Shown here in pieces: positions 1 to 5,830 of a stretch of 9,772 nucleotides of DNA. The notes under the pieces are model-generated. The model was not told where the DNA came from. It made no database searches and saw only the letters and a list, made by a program, of their open reading frames with translations. The translations under genes were made by a program, and so were the position numbers. Source of the DNA: Thermococcaceae archaeon (GTDB lineage: Archaea; Methanobacteriota_B; Thermococci; Thermococcales; Thermococcaceae); assembly GCA_027064745.1 (NCBI GenBank), contig JAMOPD010000281.1, positions 1 through 9,772 on the forward strand, written 5' to 3'. Within the stretch, counting starts at the first letter, position 1. Each line of letters begins with the position of its first letter.

Positions 1-291
1 AAATGCAATATTTTTGAAAACGGTCATGTGGGGGAATAAAGCATAATCCTGAAAAACTATCCCTATATTCCTCTCATACGGCGGGACATCATTAACAACC
101 TTTCCATTGAAAATTATCTCTCCTCTGTCGGGTTTTTCAAATCCTGCTATCATTCTCAGGGTCGTTGTCTTCCCACAGCCGGAAGGGCCAAGCAGCGTGA
201 GAAATTCCTTGTCCCTGACTTTCAGATGTTTTATGCTGAGCTTGAAATCCTCCCATTCCTTCATTATTTCTTTCAGCTCGACCTTTACCAT
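1..291 (-). CDS. ABC transporter ATP-binding subunit, N-terminal 97 residues (partial)
   Basis: This is the nucleotide-binding subunit that hydrolyses ATP at the cytoplasmic face to drive import through the permease encoded just upstream. The visible 97 residues hold a Walker A motif, GPSGCGKTT, at about residues 35-43, followed by [14 protein letters not shown], and the Q-loop segment [12 protein letters not shown] near residues 81-92. This is the typical pattern of the PotA/FbpC/ThiQ/CysA group. The signature motif, Walker B and C-terminal regulatory part lie outside the window. The ATG at 291-289 is preceded by GGTGAAGAGGT, a good archaeal ribosome binding site. The gene lies 83 nt downstream of the permease stop, an unusually wide gap for such pairs, and the gap is filled by a decayed copy of the permease tail. 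The substrate cannot be read from this part. Confidence 0.93.
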   Translation of the reverse strand, partial: MVKVELKEIMKEWEDFKLSIKHLKVRDKEFLTLLGPSGCGKTTTLRMIAGFEKPDRGEIIFNGKVVNDVPPYERNIGIVFQDYALFPHMTVFKNIAF

Positions 292-360
292 ACCTCTTCA
301 CCCATCCTTATCTCATCAAGCCAAAGCGGATTCCGTGAAATCCTTACTCCCTAACAGTCT
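285..360 (-). pseudogene. decayed duplicate of the ABC permease C-terminus
   Basis: The minus strand of the gap between permease and ATPase encodes RLLGSKDFTESALA (360-319), then a TGA and a frame shift, then [10 protein letters not shown] and a TAA (317-285). The intact permease ends RFLGSRQFGSASALS, about 17 membrane-segment residues, then IERIGEEVW and a stop. The relic therefore matches both ends of the permease tail and lacks the last membrane segment. Nucleotide similarity is also visible: ATTTCA-GGAATC-GCTTT and GGTGAAGAGGTATGGTA align with the permease end. The relic's TGG-TAA overlaps the ATPase start as ATGGTAA, which suggests this is the original stop/start junction and that the permease now upstream is a later or duplicated copy. 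Confidence 0.7.
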
Positions 361-374
361 TTCTGGTTTTGGGA

Positions 375-1991
375 CTACCACACTTCCTCACCTATCCTCT
401 CAATTATCATAAAGCTGATTCCTGAAATAGCCATTAGGATCACCGAAAGGGCTGAGGCAGAGCCGAACTGCCTCGAACCGAGGAATCGGTACACCGCTAT
501 GGTTATGGTGGTATATTCAGGGGAATAGAGCATATATGTCGCTCCAAGCTCGGCTATACTCATGGCAAATGCAAAAATCGCCCCCACGATTATTCCACCT
601 AAGGCCAAGGGGAGCTCCACCCTCAGAAAGGCTTTCCACTCACTGGCACCCAGACTTATAGCGGCTTCGCTCAGATTGGGTTTGATCTTCCTGAGAACGG
701 CTGAGATTGCCCTGAAGACGAAGGGATAGGCTATAATGGTATGAGCCAGAACTATTATGAGCCATGTCCTGTAAAGGGGAGTTGCGTGGAAGGCCTTTAT
801 ATATCCCAGACCGAGGGTGATTGCTGATGACCCGAGAGGCAGCATTACAAGAGCATCAAAGACGTTCTTTCCCTTGAAGTTCCAGCGGTGGAGGGAATAA
901 GCCACAATTAAGGCTATGGTCGTTGAGAGAACTATCGTCCCGAAACCAAAGAGCATGGAGTTTTTGATTGCTGTGAGGGTCGTTGCACCGAAAATCGGAT
1001 TATATCGAGGGGAGAATACTCTGTGATACCATTCAAGGCTGAGATGTCCTCTATACATTAAGGAGTCATATATGACAGCTAGTAACGGTGAAATGATGAA
1101 CATGAAAACTATCAGAGAATAAAGGCTAATTAGCAGGCCCTTTATTCCTACGAGTTCTCTGAGGGTCAATTTTCTGGCTTTTCTGAAAATTTTCTGCTCC
1201 TCGGCCTTTGAATATTCATCGAGGCTTTTGATGTAAAGATACATAAAGATAAAGCTCAAGGTTATCTGGATTACAGCCAATGCAGAACCCATCTTGAAGT
1301 CAAGGAGAGTCATTATCAGCATGAAGATGTCGACCTCTATGGTTGCATATTGGTACCCTCCCAATATGAGAGGTATTGAAAAGCTCAGGAAACAGAAAAC
1401 AAATGTTAGCATGGCGGAAGCAAATATTGCCGGTATAAGCATCGGCAACGTGACTTTTCTGAAGAGCGTGAAGCCCCTCGCCCCGAGACTCATCGCCATC
1501 TCCTCATAATGCGGGTTTATGCGCTGCCATACTGCTGAGACCATCCTTATGACAATCGGGAAGTTGTAGAACGCGTGGGCCATGAGTATCGCCTTCCAGC
1601 TGTAAAGAATCTCCCAATTCCCAAAAAGCCTTGTAAAAAAGCCCTCCTTTCCAAAGAGCAGAAGAAAGCCTAAAGCCACCATTATGCTCGGCATGACAAA
1701 AGGAACTGTTAAAAAAGCTTTAATGATTCTTTTTCCCGGAAAATCGTATTTGGTAAATATATAAGCTCCCGGGAGACCGAGAAGCAGTGTCAGAAGAGTT
1801 GATGCAAGGGCCTGCTCCACCGTGAAGAGTATTATATGCCTGTGGTAGCTGTTTGATAGGATCGACAGGATGTATTTGAGTGTAAACCCATTATCCCAGA
1901 AGCCTTCGTGGATAATGCTGAGTAGGGGAATGTAGAAGAACAGAATAAGAAACGTGAGAGGAATTAAGAGTATTAGCTTTCCCCACTTCAT
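375..1991 (-). CDS. ABC transporter permease, fused two-domain type (Fe(III)/thiamine class)
   Basis: This inner-membrane subunit carries both halves of the transmembrane channel in one chain, as in FbpB/ThiP. Counted from the chosen start (538 aa), it has about twelve hydrophobic segments and two EAA loops that contact the ATPase: EEMAMSLGARGFTLFRKV at 163-180 and EAAISLGASEWKAFLRVELP at 442-461. The reading frame stays open 28 codons further, to 2075, but the start at 1991 is preferred. A TATA-like CTTATAAAAA (2021-2012) is centred about 26 nt upstream of it, which places the transcript start at or near this ATG (leaderless), and the N-terminal membrane helix begins right after it. The extra codons are polar and lie upstream of the TATA box. 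No substrate-binding protein gene lies beside it. Substrate (iron, thiamine, other) is not determinable from the sequence. Confidence 0.9.
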   Translation of the reverse strand: MKWGKLILLIPLTFLILFFYIPLLSIIHEGFWDNGFTLKYILSILSNSYHRHIILFTVEQALASTLLTLLLGLPGAYIFTKYDFPGKRIIKAFLTVPFVMPSIMVALGFLLLFGKEGFFTRLFGNWEILYSWKAILMAHAFYNFPIVIRMVSAVWQRINPHYEEMAMSLGARGFTLFRKVTLPMLIPAIFASAMLTFVFCFLSFSIPLILGGYQYATIEVDIFMLIMTLLDFKMGSALAVIQITLSFIFMYLYIKSLDEYSKAEEQKIFRKARKLTLRELVGIKGLLISLYSLIVFMFIISPLLAVIYDSLMYRGHLSLEWYHRVFSPRYNPIFGATTLTAIKNSMLFGFGTIVLSTTIALIVAYSLHRWNFKGKNVFDALVMLPLGSSAITLGLGYIKAFHATPLYRTWLIIVLAHTIIAYPFVFRAISAVLRKIKPNLSEAAISLGASEWKAFLRVELPLALGGIIVGAIFAFAMSIAELGATYMLYSPEYTTITIAVYRFLGSRQFGSASALSVILMAISGISFMIIERIGEEVW

Positions 1992-2011
1992 GCTGAAAAC
2001 TTGGTTTTGGA

Positions 2012-2021
2012 TTTTTATAAG
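2012..2021 (-). promoter_or_regulatory. TATA box of the ABC permease operon
   Basis: The minus strand reads CTTATAAAAA here, centred about 26 nt before the ATG at 1991. That is the usual archaeal TATA-to-transcription-start spacing, so the mRNA is probably leaderless. No Shine-Dalgarno-like sequence precedes the ATG, which agrees with this. Confidence 0.6.
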
Positions 2022-2076
2022 TCTTGACTTTTCACTTTTCTCTACACCAGGGATTATTGATATTGGTACTAGCATT

Positions 2077-2157
2077 GATACTGTTAGGATAAGTTTAGGC
2101 AGCTCACCTAATAGTTACTGGATTTATTATCAGCTCACAGGTTATCCTGACAGTATC
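2077..2157. repeat. MITE-like inverted-repeat element, copy 1 (81 bp)
   Basis: The left end GATACTGTTAGGATAA (2077-2092) and the right end TTATCCTGACAGTATC (2142-2157) are inverted repeats matching at 15 of 16 positions. Between them lies GGATTTATTATCA (2120-2132), a 13-mer found again in copy 3 at the same relative place and orientation. The element sits between the endonuclease-IV-like gene and the permease promoter and encodes nothing recognisable. No clear target-site duplication is visible around this copy. It could be a non-autonomous transposable element, a transcribed hairpin or a paired protein-binding site. Confidence 0.7.
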
Positions 2158-2255
2158 ATGGATTGTGACATAGGTGTAGTGGCTTTAATCGCAACCCTAA
2201 TTGAGAGCTTGCCCATATACTCTATGGTGGGGAACCACTAAGCCCAACTTGGTAA

Positions 2256-3110
2256 TCACGTTTTTATTTCTAAGTATTTCTTCTTCATGAGCAAAGCGTC
2301 CCCTTCTATGTTAGGACTCTCACTTATGACAACTCCCTTAACCCGAAACTCTTTTAGAACCTTCAGCAGATCTTCCCATCTCATATCGCTTTCCTGCAGG
2401 TTGATGTGGTTCCGTTCTCCTTTTTCTCCATAGTTTATCCCGCTTATATGAATGTGCATGTTATCTAATGCTTCCCTTCCTAGCTGTTCTTCCATATAAC
2501 TGAGCATCTCGCGCCACTCCTCACTGGTGTTACACTTGCCCCTGTTCCTTGCATGGGCATGAGCGAAATCTATAGCCGGTAGAACCATTTCCACCTCTTG
2601 GCTCAATTTCACGAGCTCCTTTAGATCACCGAATTGGGTTACTTTTCCTGTGAGTTCGGGCCTTATCCAGATTTCTATCCCCTTATCCTGGAGATGCCGG
2701 ACGATATCAGTTATCTCATTCTTTATCTTTGTGTAGACCCTTTCGGGTGGTTGTTTTAGATAGTAGCCTGCGTGGAAAACAACACTCCATCCACCGGCAT
2801 CGTAGAGCCGTTCAGCGCTCTGGATGATCCGCTTTTTACTTGCTTCTACCTTTGCTTTCTCACTTGCATTGAGATTTATATAGTATGGGGCATGAGCGGT
2901 CAGAAGAATGTCATGCTTTTGGGCGATGTATTTTATCTTTTTTGCCAATTCGGGCTTTAAATTAACTCCTCTAACAAATTCAAGTTCCATTGCATCGAGG
3001 CCGAGATTCCTTACATGGATTATTCCATCTATTGTAGAGCGTTTAGGTGTGGAGATAGGAATTCCCGCTGTGCCAAAGCGAAGTTTGCTTGGTTTAATTT
3101 TAATTTTCAT
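2256..3110 (-). CDS. endonuclease IV-like TIM-barrel protein (AP endonuclease family 2 / sugar isomerase-like)
   Basis: The 284-aa protein shows the endonuclease IV/xylose isomerase-like TIM-barrel pattern of metal ligands: HAPYYINL (H73), FHAG (H113, where classical endonuclease IV has HPG), RPELTGK (E152), DFAHAHAR (D181, H184), IHISG (H219/H221), GERNHINL (H235) and a late SESP (E264). Classical endonuclease IV has Asp-x-His where this protein appears to have Glu-x-Asn-His, so the third metal site may be altered. The family role is cleavage of abasic sites in DNA repair, but this subgroup could act on another phosphodiester or sugar substrate. An in-frame ATG at 3122 exists. The ATG at 3110 is chosen because GGTGGT lies just 4-5 nt upstream and the protein then begins MKIKIKPSKLRFGTAGIP. 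It is the last gene of the cluster and starts 41 nt after the coiled-coil gene. Confidence 0.8.
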   Translation of the reverse strand: MKIKIKPSKLRFGTAGIPISTPKRSTIDGIIHVRNLGLDAMELEFVRGVNLKPELAKKIKYIAQKHDILLTAHAPYYINLNASEKAKVEASKKRIIQSAERLYDAGGWSVVFHAGYYLKQPPERVYTKIKNEITDIVRHLQDKGIEIWIRPELTGKVTQFGDLKELVKLSQEVEMVLPAIDFAHAHARNRGKCNTSEEWREMLSYMEEQLGREALDNMHIHISGINYGEKGERNHINLQESDMRWEDLLKVLKEFRVKGVVISESPNIEGDALLMKKKYLEIKT

Positions 3111-3127
3111 TCTTACCACCATGATAG

Positions 3128-3145
3128 AATTAGGCCTCCCTAATT
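3128..3145 (-). promoter_or_regulatory. intergenic stem-loop with GGGAGG between coiled-coil and TIM-barrel genes
   Basis: On the coding (minus) strand the sequence is AATTAGG-GAGG-CCTAATT, a perfect 7-bp stem with a 4-nt loop, placed between the TAG of the coiled-coil gene and the start of the TIM-barrel gene. It contains a GGGAGG that would serve an ATG at 3122 only at a long spacing. A run of five T lies on its 5' side, not its 3' side, so it is not a classical terminator. It may be an RNA processing or translation-tuning hairpin. Function is inferred. Confidence 0.45.
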
Positions 3146-3151
3146 AAAAAT

Positions 3152-4216
3152 CTATCTCCTTTCAACTTCTGTGCCCAAGATCTCTTCAAGCTTTCTAACA
3201 CTTTCCTCATATTCTGCCTCTAGCTTTTCAAGCCGTTCTTTGAGTTTTACAATCTCTTCCTCCTTTTCTTTGAGCTTTCTTTTTAGCAGTTCAATTTCCT
3301 CCTGCAGGTCCCTGCCATCTGAGAGTATCTCGTCCCTCTCCTCTTTTATTTTACTGAGCCTTCTTTTTTCTTCTATAATTTCTCCTGCTTTCTCCTTTAA
3401 ATTATCCAGGAGCCATTCTGCAGTTTTTTTGTATTTGCCTTCAAGTCGTGGATATATTCTCATGAGGAAGGATAGAAACTCATCAGGATGCTCTATTCCA
3501 TAATAGCTGTTCTCTATAATTCTGCTAGCAACTTCCTCTCCAGTACGCATTCTCTTTATTGGCTTCTGGAGTTTGGAAATTTTTGATCTCAGCTCAAGCT
3601 CCTTCTTTTTTAACTCTCCTCTAATTTTTCTGATTTCTCTTTCAAGGCCCTCAAGATCAGCTTCCCGGTAAAATATCTCCAGTTCGTTCTCTCTTCTTTT
3701 TATATCGGCCTCAATCTGTCTTTTCTCTTTAATCAGGAGCTCGATTTCTCTGGATATGTTTTCCCTTTCTCTATCTATGTCTCCAAGATTTATCTCTGGC
3801 ATTTGAGTTTTGCTGATTTTTTCCAGATATTCCTTATATTCCTCGGACATTCTCTTTAATATCTTGTTTATGGCATAGATATCCTTTTCAAACAGTATGA
3901 GAAGATATTTGCCGTGAGAGACATGCAATTTGGAAAGTTCGGGAAGAAGTTTTCCAAAGTCTTCCATAGTTTCAACCTTTTCCAGCATCCGCCTCAGGGT
4001 CGATGCATACATTTTCCTTTCGGCACTCACAATTTTCTTAATTCTGTCGTCGACATCTCTGGGGATCTCTCTCCGCTCCAGAGTGTTTATTCTCTTAAGT
4101 ATCTCTCTCTTGTCTTTGTCCAGCTTTTTACTGTATTTTTTCTCAATTTTAGCACGTTCTTTTTTTAATTTCTCGATTTTCTTTTCATACTCCTTTAACG
4201 CCTGTTCCAGCTTCAA
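3152..4216 (-). CDS. coiled-coil protein of unknown function, operon partner of DUF373
   Basis: The 354-aa, highly charged (Lys/Glu/Arg) protein has no signal peptide or membrane helix. Long heptad-like helices cover about residues 1-50, 145-222 and 278-350. They are interrupted by two more mixed segments, about 55-135 and 225-275, the latter containing ENSYYGIEHPDEFLSFLMRI, which may be a small folded domain. I do not recognise a named family; SMC/Rad50-like similarity would be expected from composition alone, and no Walker motifs are present. The start is TTG at 4216-4214, since the frame has no ATG or GTG between it and the upstream stop. GGGAG lies 5 nt before the TTG. It overlaps the DUF373 gene by 32 nt, so the two are almost certainly translationally coupled and may form a complex at the membrane. 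Confidence 0.8.
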   Translation of the reverse strand: MKLEQALKEYEKKIEKLKKERAKIEKKYSKKLDKDKREILKRINTLERREIPRDVDDRIKKIVSAERKMYASTLRRMLEKVETMEDFGKLLPELSKLHVSHGKYLLILFEKDIYAINKILKRMSEEYKEYLEKISKTQMPEINLGDIDRERENISREIELLIKEKRQIEADIKRRENELEIFYREADLEGLEREIRKIRGELKKKELELRSKISKLQKPIKRMRTGEEVASRIIENSYYGIEHPDEFLSFLMRIYPRLEGKYKKTAEWLLDNLKEKAGEIIEEKRRLSKIKEERDEILSDGRDLQEEIELLKRKLKEKEEEIVKLKERLEKLEAEYEESVRKLEEILGTEVERR

Positions 4217-5330
4217 CTTTCTCCCATCCTCTCGTCTTTTCTTTCAAATACATTCCAATCAAAACACTTATAATCAAGTCTGCAATCCCAATAAGGGCTT
4301 CTTTGAAGACCTCAAGCTTTGACAATACTATTATTGACATTGCATATCGGGTGGTTAAATCTATCGTTATCCAAAATGCAGGCAATGTTAGCATGGCAGA
4401 GAGGTAGTACCATAGATGGCGATTCTTCTTCATGTAGGCTTGTACCACTTTCCCTAAAATCATCACACCTATCCCAATCACCATGGGAGTGTTTATAGCG
4501 TTTATATACAGGAGTACCTGCAACAGATTTGTACCTGGGAGAAAACCCAACATTTTCTCTGCTATTGGTTCAAGATTCAGATATACATTTATTCCTCCCG
4601 CAATCATGATTAAAAAACCCGCAATTAGAGATATCAGGGGAATAAACTGCTCAGTGACGGTTTCTCTGAGGGAAAACCTGAACCTAAACCCCTTAGTAAA
4701 GAAGTAGGCTCCCACTAAAAATAAGATGGTTCCGGTTACGGTTGCCGAAATGACATTGACGCTTTGGGGATATTTTATTGAAATTAACCGAGCGATTCCA
4801 TAAAGGAGGAGTATAAGTCCGGGTATTCCAAGAAAAACTTTTGCCGCCTCGGGATCACTGAGTATTTCTTTGATGTAGCGGTAAATTATGTAGTAAGTTG
4901 TTTCTATCCCTTCACTCTGCTTAACCACAACACGGCGTGAGCTTATTATAGGAATGCGAGAGGTTATTATCGGAAAAATCTGCTCATCCTCAGCACCATC
5001 TGTAACCGGAATAACGCCTTCCGCTGGGAATTTCTCCAGAACCATATCAAGCTGCCTTGTGAGTTCGAGATCGCTCTTAACCCCAACATCATGGTGACCT
5101 GTGATGAGTGCAACTTCCACATCATCAAACTCTCCACTCTCCTTAAGTTCTCCGTAGAGTTTAACGGCAGCATAAACAACGTTAGCATCACTATCTTCAG
5201 GATCGGCTAAGCTGAGCTTGAGGGCAGCATCTATACAGGCATCTCTCCCAATGACAGGCCCGCTTACGCCAGCTTTAACTCCAAAATCATCATCCCTGTC
5301 AATGGCTAAAATCAATACTTTAATTTTCAA
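4185..5330 (-). CDS. DUF373 family membrane protein
   Basis: The 381-aa protein begins with a soluble domain of about 155 residues carrying the DUF373 hallmarks: VLILAIDRDDDFG at the N-terminus, GRDACIDAAL near 28-37, DSDAN near 47-50, ITGHHDVG near 76-83 and the acidic DGAEDE near 111-116. This is followed by about six hydrophobic segments (roughly 166-184, 191-211, 229-248, 268-296, 307-325, 345-362). The family is archaeal, membrane-bound and of unknown biochemical role. The clustered acidic residues and histidines of the soluble domain suggest metal or nucleotide binding, which is inference. The start is a TTG at 5330-5328 with AGGAGG almost touching it. That spacing is poor for fresh initiation but fits re-initiation at a TTGA junction with the preceding gene. 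It is followed by the coiled-coil gene with a 32-nt overlap. Confidence 0.85.
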   Translation of the reverse strand: MKIKVLILAIDRDDDFGVKAGVSGPVIGRDACIDAALKLSLADPEDSDANVVYAAVKLYGELKESGEFDDVEVALITGHHDVGVKSDLELTRQLDMVLEKFPAEGVIPVTDGAEDEQIFPIITSRIPIISSRRVVVKQSEGIETTYYIIYRYIKEILSDPEAAKVFLGIPGLILLLYGIARLISIKYPQSVNVISATVTGTILFLVGAYFFTKGFRFRFSLRETVTEQFIPLISLIAGFLIMIAGGINVYLNLEPIAEKMLGFLPGTNLLQVLLYINAINTPMVIGIGVMILGKVVQAYMKKNRHLWYYLSAMLTLPAFWITIDLTTRYAMSIIVLSKLEVFKEALIGIADLIISVLIGMYLKEKTRGWEKVEAGTGVKGV

Positions 5331-5363
5331 CCCTCCTGGGCTTTTTCGAGGACTGATTTTACC

Positions 5364-5630
5364 TTATCCTCTATTTTTCTCTTTATCTCTTCTATCATTA
5401 ATTCTTATACTTGTGGAGACTCGTTTTGCTCCCATCTTGAACATAAGCTCATGGGCCTCCGCTATGATTTTAAGACCCTCTTTCACGGTTTGAACTTCTA
5501 TTATCGTGGCCATCGGGGTCAATTGATACTTAACACCTTTCTTCTCTAAAAACTTTACTACCCCAGCTATGTATTTACTAAGACTTATCTCACCCAGAGG
5601 AACCACAATGAACTCAATTATCACGCTCAT
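5364..5630 (-). CDS. MTH1187/thiamine-binding (DUF77, YkoF-like) family protein, 3' end apparently frameshifted
   Basis: The 88-aa product has the ferredoxin-like fold pattern of the MTH1187/Thiamine_BP family: [11 protein letters not shown] at the start, [14 protein letters not shown] in the middle and [23 protein letters not shown] near the end. Members are about 95-105 aa, bind a small ligand such as thiamine in some bacteria, and have no settled role in archaea. The annotated frame stops at TAA 5366-5364. Directly before it lies a run of five A on the coding strand (5378-5374), and reading on in the +1 frame gives [15 protein letters not shown] and a TGA at 5329-5327. That is the usual helical tail of the family, and its TGA overlaps the DUF373 TTG as TTGA. 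A one-base length change in the A-run (mutation or sequencing error) or programmed frameshifting would explain this. The gene heads the four-gene cluster. Confidence 0.85.
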   Translation of the reverse strand: MSVIIEFIVVPLGEISLSKYIAGVVKFLEKKGVKYQLTPMATIIEVQTVKEGLKIIAEAHELMFKMGAKRVSTSIRINDRRDKEKNRG

Positions 5631-5660
5631 TTCGACATCAGACTAATCTTAATTCGGCAA

Positions 5661-5670
5661 TCTTTTAAAC
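5661..5670 (-). promoter_or_regulatory. TATA box of the MTH1187-DUF373-coiled-coil cluster
   Basis: The minus strand reads GTTTAAAAGA, preceded by the A-rich GAAAGTAAA that could be a BRE. It is centred about 36 nt upstream of the ATG at 5630, predicting a short leader of about 10-12 nt. No good Shine-Dalgarno sequence is seen in that leader. Confidence 0.5.
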
Positions 5671-5705
5671 TTTACTTTCAATCTTTGAAGTTTGAGGTCG
5701 AGAAG

Positions 5706-5728
5706 AGTTAGCGAACGAAGGGCTAACT
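5706..5728. repeat. perfect 7-bp stem-loop in intergenic region
   Basis: AGTTAGC (5706-5712) and GCTAACT (5722-5728) are perfect inverted repeats separated by a 9-nt loop, GAACGAAGG. The hairpin lies about 40 bp upstream of the TATA box of the MTH1187 cluster and downstream of the degenerate AAA+ gene. It has no T-run on either side in the transcribed direction, so it is not an obvious terminator. It could be an operator or part of a small RNA. Confidence 0.45.
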
Positions 5729-5772
5729 TGTAATAGTGCCTAGAGGTTCATAATTTTTGCCATATCTTTATC

Positions 5773-5823
5773 GATACTGTTAGGATGAGAGTGCGAGCCT
5801 TCTGACCTATCCCGACAGTATAT
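5773..5823. repeat. MITE-like inverted-repeat element, copy 2 (about 51 bp, short form)
   Basis: The left end GATACTGTTAGGAT (5773-5786) repeats the left end of copy 1 exactly. The right end TATCCCGACAGTAT (5809-5822) is its inverted counterpart with a few mismatches. The shared core GGATTTATTATCA of copies 1 and 3 is missing, so this is an internally deleted or more diverged copy. It ends only 7-8 nt from the stop codon of the degenerate AAA+ gene and would form a hairpin in that gene's 3' untranslated RNA. A 6-bp TATCTT occurs at 5763-5768 and 5827-5832 but is not flush with the ends. Confidence 0.6.
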
Positions 5824-5830
5824 CCCTATC

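Noticed and set aside
1992..2075. 28-codon N-terminal extension of the permease frame (start at 2075).
   Set aside because: The TATA box for the gene lies inside this stretch, the encoded residues are polar and unlike a permease start, and the frame reaches into element copy 1. The ATG at 1991 fits better.
2226..2234. GGTGGGGAA shared with 7687-7695, both about 60-70 bp to the right of an element copy, as part of a longer repeat.
   Set aside because: The sequence between is not alignable with confidence, and at 7687 it overlaps a BRE-like promoter element; a coincidence cannot be excluded.
1954..2241. Plus-strand open frame of 95 codons across element copy 1.
   Set aside because: It overlaps the permease 5' end on the other strand, has no ribosome binding site and encodes no recognisable protein; it is a shadow frame plus non-coding repeat.
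3171..3503. Plus-strand Ser/Phe-rich frame of 110 codons, and similar ones up to 4322.
   Set aside because: Antisense shadows of the Glu/Lys-rich coiled-coil gene; Ser/Phe/Leu-rich composition is what its complement gives.
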